7,200 bases of DNA from Rhodoferax sp. (GTDB lineage Bacteria > Pseudomonadota > Gammaproteobacteria > Burkholderiales > Burkholderiaceae_C): contig JAUXQA010000049.1 of the NCBI GenBank assembly GCA_030683195.1, positions 1-7,200 of the forward strand. Direction: 5' to 3'. The position numbers and the translations under genes were made by a program. Below, piece after piece: positions 1 to 5,269 of the stretch. Below the pieces are notes generated by a model that worked only from the letters and a program-made list of their open reading frames with translations, had not been told where the DNA came from and ran no database searches. Position 1 is the first letter of the stretch; each line of letters opens with the position of its first letter.

Positions 1-1
1 G

Positions 2-721
2 GCCAGCTACACCCGCTGGGCCAATGAGGGGTACATGAGCAGCAACGGCCGCTGCTTTGACATCGGCATCGCCACCCGTGGGGCTTTACAGCGGTTCCAG
101 CGCAACGGTAACCCACTGGCGGGCTCAACCGATCCCAATAGCTCTGGCAATGGCTGTCTCATGCGTCTGGCCCCTGTTCCCATCCGGTATGCCAACCAAC
201 CCGAACTGGCCGTTAGGTACAGCGAAGAGCAAGCCAAAACCACCCACCAGGCGCCAGAATGCCTGGCCGCCAGCCGTCTGTTTGGTGAAATTCTGGTGAG
301 AGCCCTTCAGGGTCAAGGCAGAGACCAGGTTCTGGCGCCGCCAGCGCTGTCAGGCAAGCTGCCAATCAAGCTCAATTTCATAGGGCAAGGAGGCTACCGC
401 ACCAAAGACAGGCAAGCTATACGGGGAACGGGCTACGTGGTGGACAGCCTTGAAGCCACCCTGTGGTGCTTTGCCCATACCAGCAGCTTTAGAGAATGCG
501 TCCTGATGGCCGCCAACCTGGGGGATGACGCCGACACCACGGCGGCTCAGGCGGGCCAGATCGCCGGGGCGTTTTATGGCGAAGGCGGTATCCCGCCAAC
601 GTGGTTGGCCAAACTGACCATGATGGTGGAGATTCGGGAAATGGCTGATCGGCTGGCTGCCAAGGATGCCTACGCCGACACTGACGATGCTCTCAATTCA
701 GTAGCTAGTGCTAACAACTGA
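2..721 (+). CDS. ADP-ribosylglycohydrolase family protein, C-terminal part (5' end outside window)
   Basis: The reading frame is open from the first base of the window, so this is the last 239 residues of a longer gene. Family members of the DraG/ARH fold hydrolyse the N- or O-glycosidic bond of ADP-ribose on proteins or small molecules using a dinuclear metal site. Visible signatures: an entry segment YTRW..GYMSSNGRCFDIG (fragment residues 3-22), a glycine-rich SGNGCLMR (about 48-55), a THQAPE motif (81-86), and the C-terminal metal-site motif NLGDDADTTAA (about 172-182), followed by the usual GQIAGAFYG. The GDDADT Asp residues needed for metal binding are intact, so the enzyme is probably active. 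The internal ATG at 35 is not the start, because the family-specific sequence continues upstream of it. Its 3' end overlaps the convergent XRE regulator by 52 bp. The true substrate (ADP-ribosyl-protein, ADP-ribosylated nucleic acid or a free metabolite) cannot be read from this fragment. Confidence 0.93.
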   Translation, partial: ASYTRWANEGYMSSNGRCFDIGIATRGALQRFQRNGNPLAGSTDPNSSGNGCLMRLAPVPIRYANQPELAVRYSEEQAKTTHQAPECLAASRLFGEILVRALQGQGRDQVLAPPALSGKLPIKLNFIGQGGYRTKDRQAIRGTGYVVDSLEATLWCFAHTSSFRECVLMAANLGDDADTTAAQAGQIAGAFYGEGGIPPTWLAKLTMMVEIREMADRLAAKDAYADTDDALNSVASANN

Positions 722-1008
722 TCTTTCTGGCTGTCGTCAAGCACTGCACAAAGAACCAACAAGTCTGCCAAGCGGTCGTCGTCACAGTAGAAATACGCCG
801 CCGGCACATGGAGTGCAGCGGCCAAGTTGGCTGCTGTCACAAATGGCGGCTCATGCACACCGGTCTCATAACGACTGATCCGTGCGCTGCTAGAACCTTC
901 GTCCATCCCAATCAGCACCCCCAACTTGTCCTGCGGGATTCCCATCCTGCTTCTGACGTCGCGCAGGCGTCGTCCAAAAAGCGTTGAGGGTGGGGATTGC
1001 CTTGGCAT
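670..1008 (-). CDS. XRE/Cro-C1-family helix-turn-helix transcriptional regulator
   Basis: This is a 112-residue protein with an N-terminal HTH_3 domain at about residues 10-72: FGRRLRDVRSRMG, then QDKLGVLIG, then the recognition-helix segment SSARISRYETGVHEPP, followed by AANLAAALHVPAAYFYC. The remaining ~40 residues form a short Leu-rich C-terminal helix that may dimerise. Such proteins bind short palindromes and often repress their own promoter. The ATG at 1008 is the only sensible start, since the next Met lies inside the HTH domain; no strong Shine-Dalgarno precedes it, and an operator-like palindrome abuts the start codon directly, so translation may be weak or leaderless. It diverges from the Mrr-like endonuclease gene and is the natural candidate to control it, as controller proteins do for restriction genes. 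Its last 52 bp are antisense to the end of the ADP-ribosylglycohydrolase gene. Confidence 0.88.
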   Translation of the reverse strand: MPRQSPPSTLFGRRLRDVRSRMGIPQDKLGVLIGMDEGSSSARISRYETGVHEPPFVTAANLAAALHVPAAYFYCDDDRLADLLVLCAVLDDSQKDQLLALATELRASSVSA

Positions 1009-1025
1009 TCAACGATATTCGTAGA
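1009..1025. promoter_or_regulatory. Imperfect palindromic operator O1, adjacent to the regulator start codon
   Basis: TCAACGAT-A-TTCGTAGA has the same design as the perfect palindrome at 1042-1058, with 6 of 8 left-arm bases matching and an identical right arm. It ends directly against the XRE regulator's ATG, so a bound protein would block transcription or translation start of that gene. The inferred ligand is the XRE protein itself (autoregulation). Confidence 0.6.
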
Positions 1026-1030
1026 ACGTC

Positions 1031-1060
1031 TCGTCTTTATCTCTACGAAATTCGTAGAAT
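1031..1060 (+). promoter_or_regulatory. Candidate promoter of the Mrr-like endonuclease gene
   Basis: A good -10, TAGAAT (1055-1060, 5 of 6 to consensus), lies 18 bp after a poor -35, TCGTCT (1031-1036). Transcription would begin near 1067 and leave a ~40-nt leader before the ATG at 1107. The -10 and spacer are covered by operator O2. The weak -35 makes this tentative; a TTGACT at 1068-1073 has no matching -10. Confidence 0.4.
1042..1058. promoter_or_regulatory. Perfect palindromic operator O2 between regulator and endonuclease
   Basis: TCTACGAA-A-TTCGTAGA is a perfect 8+1+8 inverted repeat. Its centre is 33 bp, about three helical turns, from the centre of the imperfect copy at 1009-1025, so two dimers could sit on the same DNA face. 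It overlaps the candidate -10 of the endonuclease promoter, which predicts repression of that gene. Assignment to the XRE protein is inferred from the divergent layout. Confidence 0.7.
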
Positions 1061-1106
1061 CTTGGGGTTGACTGAAATGTGCAAACCACCCCAGGGAGAA
1101 GAAATA

Positions 1107-2051
1107 ATGAACGACACAAGTCATAAAAAACTGCCGGACTCGACAAACTACATCAAGCCCATCGTCGAGGCCCTCCGGTCACTCAACGGCGTCGCCAAGG
1201 CGGCAGCGGTCAAACAATGGATTGCCGATAACATGGCCAGTCAGCATCAGGTCATCCCGGACACGATCCTGGCTTCAGGTGCCCAGAAGTTCTCCAACGA
1301 CATTCAGTGGGCACGCATGTATCTGGTAAATGCGGATGTGCTGGAGCCCATGGCCGTGGCTGGCTACGGCAACTGGAAACTGACTCCCAAGGGATGGGAA
1401 ATCGAACTGGATACGGCCGGTGTCCAAACGATTTACAAGACAACAGCCCAAAAGAGCACCACACCCAACACTGACAACCAAGATGCACCACCTGAAGAAG
1501 CCCTTCAAGGTGAACTGATCGGGACGCAATCCTGGGAAAGCCTTCTCAAAAAAATTCTGATCACCATGCCCGACAAGGGCTTTGAGCGCCTGTGCGCCTT
1601 CATCATGACCAAGAACGGCCTGCAGGCCACTAAGGTGACGGGTCAGACTGGCGACGGCGGTATCGATGGTGAAGGCATGTTGGCCTTTGACGACTTGTCA
1701 CTGATTAAGACACCGGTGGCATGGCAGTGCAAACGATTTGAAGAAAACAAAGTCTCATCCAGCCAGATCAGAGACTTTCGCGGTGCGGTCGATGGACGGG
1801 CCAAATACGGCCTGATCTTCACAACCTCGTCCTTTACCCCCAGTGCAGAGATGGAAGCGCGGCGTCCAGGTGCCACGCCGATTGAGTTGGTGGGGCTGGA
1901 GCGATTCATCGAATTGATGAAGAAGAACGCTATTGGCGTCAAACCCGACAACCAAAATATTCAAAGTCTTGAGGTCGACCAGGCCTTCTTTGCCGAATAC
2001 TTGCACCCTACAGGCGGAGCTTCAGAGAACTTCAAGCTCACTTCTCAATAG
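1107..2051 (+). CDS. Mrr-like type IV restriction endonuclease
   Basis: The 314-residue protein matches the size (E. coli Mrr, about 304 aa) and two-domain plan of Mrr. The N-terminal ~100 residues are a winged-helix DNA-binding domain of the Mrr_N type (NYIKPIVEALRSLNG ... GNWKLTPKGWEIE). A Pro/Thr/Asn-rich linker follows (about 112-135). The C-terminal PD-(D/E)xK nuclease domain has GFERLC with E160, TGDGGIDGEG with D187, and VAWQCKR with Q207/K209, then the typical FTTSSFT and a closing VGLERFIELM. All catalytic positions are intact. Mrr enzymes cut DNA carrying methylated bases from foreign sources and need no partner methyltransferase; none is seen here. The ATG at 1107 is chosen because AGGGAG (1093-1098) lies 8 nt upstream; the ATG at 984 would extend through the operators and candidate promoter. 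It is probably controlled by the divergent XRE regulator. Confidence 0.9.
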   Translation: MNDTSHKKLPDSTNYIKPIVEALRSLNGVAKAAAVKQWIADNMASQHQVIPDTILASGAQKFSNDIQWARMYLVNADVLEPMAVAGYGNWKLTPKGWEIELDTAGVQTIYKTTAQKSTTPNTDNQDAPPEEALQGELIGTQSWESLLKKILITMPDKGFERLCAFIMTKNGLQATKVTGQTGDGGIDGEGMLAFDDLSLIKTPVAWQCKRFEENKVSSSQIRDFRGAVDGRAKYGLIFTTSSFTPSAEMEARRPGATPIELVGLERFIELMKKNAIGVKPDNQNIQSLEVDQAFFAEYLHPTGGASENFKLTSQ

Positions 2052-2052
2052 A

Positions 2053-2081
2053 TTGACACATCAATTTTGCAGGCTCACCTT
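2053..2081 (+). promoter_or_regulatory. Candidate promoter of the Cys-rich protein/Nudix operon
   Basis: A consensus -35, TTGACA (2053-2058), starts two bases after the endonuclease stop codon. At 17 bp spacing the -10 is only CACCTT (2076-2081), a poor match, and it lies inside the inverted repeat at 2072-2088. A strong -35 with a weak -10 overlapped by an operator suggests tight control, by either repression or activation. Confidence 0.45.
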
Positions 2082-2088
2082 TTGAGCC
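2072..2088. promoter_or_regulatory. Perfect inverted repeat GGCTCA-N5-TGAGCC, probable WYL-regulator operator (site 1)
   Basis: GGCTCA (2072-2077) and TGAGCC (2083-2088) are perfect inverted halves separated by CCTTT. The same half-site and the same 5-bp spacing recur twice in front of the WYL regulator gene about 2.5 kb away. It sits over the -10/start region of the candidate promoter and 47 bp before the GTG start of the Cys-rich protein. The shared design is seen in the sequence; binding by the WYL protein is inferred. Confidence 0.68.
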
Positions 2089-2123
2089 CAGCAAAGCGCA
2101 CCATGGCAGCACCCAACCAACTC

Positions 2124-2130
2124 AAGGAGG
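2124..2130 (+). promoter_or_regulatory. Strong ribosome binding site that sets a GTG start
   Basis: AAGGAGG lies 5 nt upstream of GTG 2136. The alternatives TTG 2067 and ATG 2103 have no Shine-Dalgarno, and TTG 2067 would place the operator inside the coding region. This fixes the start of the Cys-rich protein. Confidence 0.85.
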
Positions 2131-2135
2131 TGCTC

Positions 2136-2603
2136 GTGACCCAAAAATTTACCCTGCGATGCCGCGTCTGCCATGGCGTGATCGGCCAGCCCTACATCAG
2201 CTTGGACCGTCAAACACAGCGGTACGGAACGCGGATGTGGCAAGGCCAGCGGCAAGGAACCATCACCACCCTCAACTGCCAGGAGATGTTTCGCTACGAC
2301 AGCCAGAACTGCCGAGCACTGCATGAACCGCAAATTGTGGCGGAGCTGAAACTCAAGACGACACATCCAGGCGCCGAACCGGTGACGCCCTGCAGCCGCT
2401 GCGCAGCACCCATCGACCGGACTCTGCCTCACGTCAGTTACAACTACCTCGAAGGGGAGATGACAGACTGGACCATCACGAATATCACTGACAGCACCGA
2501 ACTGGCGGTGTTATGCCGCGATTGTGAAGAGCCCGATGCGCCCGCCACCCAAACCGCCGTCGCAGCCGCAACCGTTGATCAACCAGAAAGAAGCCGAGCA
2601 TGA
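2136..2603 (+). CDS. Small Cys-rich, zinc-ribbon-like hypothetical protein
   Basis: This is a 155-residue protein of no family I recognise. Cysteines occur in pairs: C9-x2-C12, C48 and C59, C86-x2-C89, and C127-x2-C130, which would suit two Zn(II) sites. The halves look like a degenerate tandem repeat: CRVCHGVIGQPYISLD in the first and CSRCAAPIDRTLPHVSYN in the second each run from a CxxC knuckle into a beta-strand-like stretch, and each half ends at another Cys pair. There is no signal peptide or membrane segment, so it is probably cytosolic. The C-terminal ~20 residues are Ala/Thr-rich and probably disordered. Its stop overlaps the start of the Nudix gene as ATGA, so the two are translationally coupled and probably act together, perhaps with the Cys-rich protein as a nucleic-acid or protein adaptor (inference). 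GTG start chosen from the AAGGAGG site. Confidence 0.82.
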   Translation: MTQKFTLRCRVCHGVIGQPYISLDRQTQRYGTRMWQGQRQGTITTLNCQEMFRYDSQNCRALHEPQIVAELKLKTTHPGAEPVTPCSRCAAPIDRTLPHVSYNYLEGEMTDWTITNITDSTELAVLCRDCEEPDAPATQTAVAAATVDQPERSRA

Positions 2604-3571
2604 AGACTTATCACCCGCGCAAGAACGACAAAGGTCACCCCGTGCCCTTGCTTCACCCCAGCCAACCCACCGATCAGTCCACCTGGCAGCACGCGGACCA
2701 GCTGGCCACCGTGATCTCGGATGGGCCGATGCCGGAACAGGTCAACCACCTGGCGGTGGCCTCTTGGGGTGACGCCCCCACCGATTCGGCGGGTTGGGAG
2801 CGCCTGGCCGGAGCATCCAAGTTTGATGAACCACCGATGACGAGACCCACTGGGTTGGCTCCTGCCTCGGGCGCCGTAGTGATGGAGCCTGATGGCCGGG
2901 TCTGGGTGGTCTCGCCCAGTAACGGGTTTGGCGGCTACGCCCATACCTTCCCGAAAGGCAAGCTCGACCCCAAGGAGGGACTGAGCCTGCGCGCCAACGC
3001 CTTGAAGGAGATATTTGAAGAATCCGGCTTGCGGGTCGAACTGACGGACTTCTTGTGCGACTCGATTCGGACCACCAGCGTGACTCGGTATTACCTGGCC
3101 ATGCGGGTGGGCGGGAACCCGGCCGCCATGGGATGGGAAAGCCAGGCGACACATTTGGTGCCGATGGCACAACTGGCGCAGTTTGTCGCTCACCCCAATG
3201 ACGAGATCGTGGTTGGCGCGCTTCGGTCCTTGCCACAACTCCCGGAAGCGGACATCTTGAGTTCAATATCCGGGCTGTCTTCGGTCCATCGCATTCTGGC
3301 GACGATTGCAGGATTTCGCAGGCAATACGGTTACTGGCCAACCCGGCTGTTGCTGGATGGCGGCATGTGTGAGGCTGTCCCCAGAGACCTCCTGACGCCA
3401 CTTGGCTGGACGATGCTCAATCAAAAACTCGACATCGTCCCAATTGACGAGGGCACCATTTATGCCGAAGGTCCTGGCGCGCAGCGATTCGAATATGGTG
3501 ACCACTTCCATTTGCAGGAAGGCCCCTCGGTCTGCTTCTGGATCTGGGGTGTGGAGTTGCTGGACCGTTAA
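2600..3571 (+). CDS. Nudix hydrolase with N-terminal extension and uncharacterised C-terminal domain
   Basis: The 323-residue protein carries a Nudix fold at about residues 85-195. The Nudix box runs 120-144, with G120, E126, K136-E137, E140-E141 and G143 visible; these Glu residues bind the metal that activates water for pyrophosphate cleavage of a nucleoside diphosphate linked to X. Compared with the textbook GX5EX7REUXEEXGU, there are nine rather than seven residues between the first Glu and a Lys replacing Arg. The first ~80 residues have no recognised domain. Residues ~225-323 form a separate domain with the segment RRQYGYWPTRLLLDGGM and a Trp-rich end (CFWIWGVEL), which I do not recognise. 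The substrate is unknown; ADP-ribose or NAD is suggested only by the nearby ADP-ribosylglycohydrolase. The start ATG overlaps the upstream stop (ATGA), and the 3' end is 28 bp from the convergent WYL gene, with no clear terminator between. Confidence 0.88.
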   Translation: MKTYHPRKNDKGHPVPLLHPSQPTDQSTWQHADQLATVISDGPMPEQVNHLAVASWGDAPTDSAGWERLAGASKFDEPPMTRPTGLAPASGAVVMEPDGRVWVVSPSNGFGGYAHTFPKGKLDPKEGLSLRANALKEIFEESGLRVELTDFLCDSIRTTSVTRYYLAMRVGGNPAAMGWESQATHLVPMAQLAQFVAHPNDEIVVGALRSLPQLPEADILSSISGLSSVHRILATIAGFRRQYGYWPTRLLLDGGMCEAVPRDLLTPLGWTMLNQKLDIVPIDEGTIYAEGPGAQRFEYGDHFHLQEGPSVCFWIWGVELLDR

Positions 3572-3599
3572 CCACCAACCGCAGCAGCGACCTGCAGTT

Positions 3600-4589
3600 T
3601 CAACCCAGATCGGCGCTTTGGTCCGGGTACAGCGATTTCATTTGCTTGATGGCATCCACCACGGCACGCCGCAATTCCGGCGGCCCCAGCACCTCAACAT
3701 GGTGCCCATGGCGCAGGATGTCCATCAGCAACTCGGTCGTCTCGGCAAATGGCACCTCCAGCACATACTGACCCTCAGGGTCCATGCTGCCAACTTGATC
3801 CGGATGCCACTCCTCGTCTGCAACCCAACGGGTGGCAGCGACCGAAAACCGCAGGCTGGCTTTTTTGACACCGGCCCCACCGTAAATGCCATACGCCGTG
3901 GCGAAGGCTGCATCCAATTGTTTGCCGGTCACCTCCTTGGCTTTGGCTGTCAGCAGCTCCACGGACTCCAGCGCATCAACGGAGAAGCGCCGTAACGCCT
4001 TGCGCTCATGGCACCAGGCTTCCAGATACCAGTTGTTGCGGTAAAAAATCATGCGTTGAGGTGACAGCGTTCTATCACTGCGGGTGTCATGCTCGCGTGA
4101 ATAGTGACGCACTTGCACTTGTTGGCGCTCCAGAACCGCTCTGGACACCGCGCTGAACTGCGCAGGGTTCTTGCGGCGCTTGCCGATCCATCCCAAACGG
4201 ATGCGGTTGGCAACTTGGGCGAAATTTAATTCATCCCGCCCAACGATGGTTTCCAGTCGTGACAGTAAAGGAGCCACATGCGGCGCAAGCAGACCCGGCT
4301 CCAAATCACACAGCAATTGATGGGTTGTGAGCAAGGCGTAAGTCTCGTCCGCGTTGAACCACAGGCCCGGCAATTCGTACTTGGAACCCACAGAGGGCGC
4401 GCCGAACCGGTAGCCTCCTGCCTCCTTGTCAAACTCGATGGGCGCGTTGAGCCGGTCACGCATGTAGGCCAGATCACGCTTTAACGTGGCCCAGGACACC
4501 TCCAGCGCATTGAGCAAGTCTTGACGCGATACGACCTTTCTGACGGCCAAAAGCTGGTCAATTTGATAGAAACGTTCAGTGCGGCTCAA
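3600..4589 (-). CDS. WYL-domain transcriptional regulator
   Basis: This 329-residue protein has the standard layout of the family: an N-terminal winged HTH (about 2-62, SRTERFYQIDQLLAV through VSWATLKRDLAYMRDRL and a wing ending GGYRFG), a helical middle, a WYL domain with the name-giving W187-Y188-L189 (NNWYLEAWCHE, then RRFSVDAL), and a C-terminal WCX domain (about 245-320). WYL domains sense nucleotide- or nucleic-acid-like ligands and often govern phage-defence operons. A TTG start at 4589 is chosen because GGAG lies 7 nt upstream and homologues usually begin right at SRTER; a longer frame back to 4736 would run through both operator copies and encode 49 residues of unlikely sequence. It diverges from a 102-aa gene, and its own upstream region holds two GGCTCA-type inverted repeats, the nearer one 17 bp from the start codon, so it is probably autoregulated. 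Confidence 0.92.
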   Translation of the reverse strand: MSRTERFYQIDQLLAVRKVVSRQDLLNALEVSWATLKRDLAYMRDRLNAPIEFDKEAGGYRFGAPSVGSKYELPGLWFNADETYALLTTHQLLCDLEPGLLAPHVAPLLSRLETIVGRDELNFAQVANRIRLGWIGKRRKNPAQFSAVSRAVLERQQVQVRHYSREHDTRSDRTLSPQRMIFYRNNWYLEAWCHERKALRRFSVDALESVELLTAKAKEVTGKQLDAAFATAYGIYGGAGVKKASLRFSVAATRWVADEEWHPDQVGSMDPEGQYVLEVPFAETTELLMDILRHGHHVEVLGPPELRRAVVDAIKQMKSLYPDQSADLG

Positions 4590-4605
4590 TCCAGATCTCC
4601 AGTTG

Positions 4606-4624
4606 GGGCGCAGTATTTGAGCCC
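4606..4624. promoter_or_regulatory. Inverted repeat GGGCGCA-N5-TGAGCCC, probable WYL operator (site 2)
   Basis: The arms differ from perfect symmetry at one position (6 of 7 pairs) and keep the 5-bp spacer seen at 2072-2088 and 4690-4706. The right half, TTGAGCCCGG, is identical to that of site 3. It lies 17 bp upstream of the WYL TTG start, overlapping where its promoter or early transcript should be, consistent with autorepression. Confidence 0.6.
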
Positions 4625-4689
4625 GGCAACTGGATCGTATCCGCTGGGTGTTTGTTTCTTGATCAAAGAATACCGATTTGTTCACTCCA

Positions 4690-4706
4690 GGCTCGACTAT
4701 TGAGCC
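4690..4706. promoter_or_regulatory. Inverted repeat GGCTCG-N5-TGAGCC, probable WYL operator (site 3)
   Basis: Five of six base pairs are symmetric, and the spacer is again 5 bp (ACTAT). The centre is 83 bp from the centre of site 2, close to eight helical turns, which would permit looping. It lies ~47 bp before the ATG of the divergent 102-aa gene and so may control that gene. I could not identify convincing -35/-10 elements in this intergenic stretch on either strand. Confidence 0.6.
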
Positions 4707-4753
4707 CGGGTAGTGCGATGCTGTCCACATCACCAATTTCTGAAAGAAAAACT

Positions 4754-5062
4754 ATGTGGCTGTTTACTTCGAAAAGCTTTATCAGCATTGTCCAAAAGCC
4801 GGGTGACACCGACTTGCTGACGGTACGGGCGCGTATCAAGGGCGACATTGAGAACATGTTCCCCGATGCCAAGGTCGAGGCCAATAAAGGCACGGATTAC
4901 AAATACCGGGCCAAGGTGCCGCGCGAGCTGGTGGCCAAAGTGGTGGGCGATCAGGTCATGGGTTTGGGCTATTCAAACTTCAAGAGCACAGTGAAGCAGA
5001 ACTGGCGCCATGAGGCCTACATGGATGTCTGGTCGGCGATGTATGCAGTTCAAGGCAGGTGA
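4754..5062 (+). CDS. Small conserved hypothetical protein (102 aa), divergent from the WYL regulator
   Basis: The protein begins MWLFTSKSFISIV and continues with DLLTVRARIKGDIENMFP, a TDYKYRAKVPRELVAK segment, then YSNFKSTV and RHEAYMDVWSAMYAVQ. This pattern is familiar from short hypothetical proteins in many bacteria and some mobile elements that start MW(I/L)FT, carry VRAR and YRAxVP, and end in a Trp-containing helix. No enzymatic motif, signal peptide or membrane helix is visible; predicted character is a small soluble alpha/beta protein. No function is known to me. ATG 4754 is chosen from the typical family start; GAAAG about 8 nt upstream is a weak Shine-Dalgarno. ATG 4718 and 4652 in the same frame would run into or over operator site 3. 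The gene shares its upstream region and the probable operators with the WYL regulator. Confidence 0.8.
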   Translation: MWLFTSKSFISIVQKPGDTDLLTVRARIKGDIENMFPDAKVEANKGTDYKYRAKVPRELVAKVVGDQVMGLGYSNFKSTVKQNWRHEAYMDVWSAMYAVQGR

Positions 5063-5066
5063 TTGG

Positions 5067-5078
5067 TGGCTTAAGCCA
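5067..5078. repeat. Perfect 12-bp palindrome TGGCTTAAGCCA just after the 102-aa gene
   Basis: The palindrome starts 5 nt after the stop codon. As RNA it would form only a 4-bp stem with a TTAA loop, and no U-run follows, so it is not a convincing intrinsic terminator. It could be a protein site or chance. Confidence 0.3.
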
Positions 5079-5081
5079 AGA

Positions 5082-5237
5082 CTATTGGTTAAATCCAGTA
5101 TGTAATTCGCCGGCTTTCACAGGGTGACAGTTGACATTTGCGTGAGTATGGGGGTCCATCGCAAAATACCCATCGTGAGGCGCCGAGCAAAAGTCTTTCT
5201 GGCCAATGCCGTTGAAGTTGACCTTGGGGGCGGTGAA
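5082..5237 (-). pseudogene. Possible C-terminal remnant of a gene cut by the IS
   Basis: A - strand frame is open from the left edge of the IS (5237) to a TAG at 5082-5084, giving 51 codons that read FTAPKVNFNGIGQKDF ... HPVKAGELHTGFNQ. Third positions are mostly G/C at the IS-proximal end, like the neighbouring genes, and the stop lies 19 bp from the convergent 102-aa gene, a normal gene boundary. There is no start codon context, and I recognise no family. The + strand of the same stretch also has a 30-codon frame from ATG 5148 into the IS, so the coding strand is not certain. Joining to DNA on the other side of the IS does not give a clean continuous frame. Confidence 0.3.
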
Positions 5238-5257
5238 TGTCAAGCTAGTTGTCGCCT
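5238..5257 (+). repeat. IS left terminal inverted repeat
   Basis: TGTCAAGCTAGTTGTCGCCT matches the reverse complement of 6856-6875 at 18 of 20 positions; only bases 6-7 differ (AG versus GA). It is the end downstream of the catalytic ORF. Confidence 0.85.
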
Positions 5258-5269
5258 GTGAGGCTTAAT

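Noticed and set aside
984..1106. 41-residue N-terminal extension of the Mrr-like protein from ATG 984
   Set aside because: It would run over both operators and the candidate promoter, has no Shine-Dalgarno, and Mrr homologues begin at the winged-helix region; ATG 1107 has AGGGAG at good spacing.
670..2051. Classical type II restriction-modification system with a controller protein
   Set aside because: No methyltransferase is present and the nuclease is of the Mrr type IV family, which targets modified DNA.
2067..2135. TTG start at 2067 for the Cys-rich protein
   Set aside because: It lacks a ribosome site and puts the operator within the coding region; GTG 2136 has AAGGAGG 5 nt upstream.
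2579..3401. Two long - strand ORFs (219 aa each) opposite the Nudix gene
   Set aside because: They are antisense shadows of a GC-rich gene with clear Nudix motifs on the + strand.
3572..3599. Bidirectional terminator between the Nudix and WYL genes
   Set aside because: The 28-bp gap has only a CTGCAG palindrome and no stem followed by a T-run on either strand.
3402..3995. 197-aa + strand ORF bridging the Nudix and WYL 3' ends
   Set aside because: It overlaps both well-supported genes in other frames and shows no domain.
4590..4736. 49-residue N-terminal extension of the WYL regulator
   Set aside because: The sequence does not resemble the family and covers both operator copies; TTG 4589 has GGAG and starts at the conserved SRTER.
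5148..5237. 30-codon + strand frame M-G-V-H-R-K running into the IS
   Set aside because: Weak ribosome site, no recognised family, and the opposite strand reads at least as well; kept only as an alternative to the - strand remnant.
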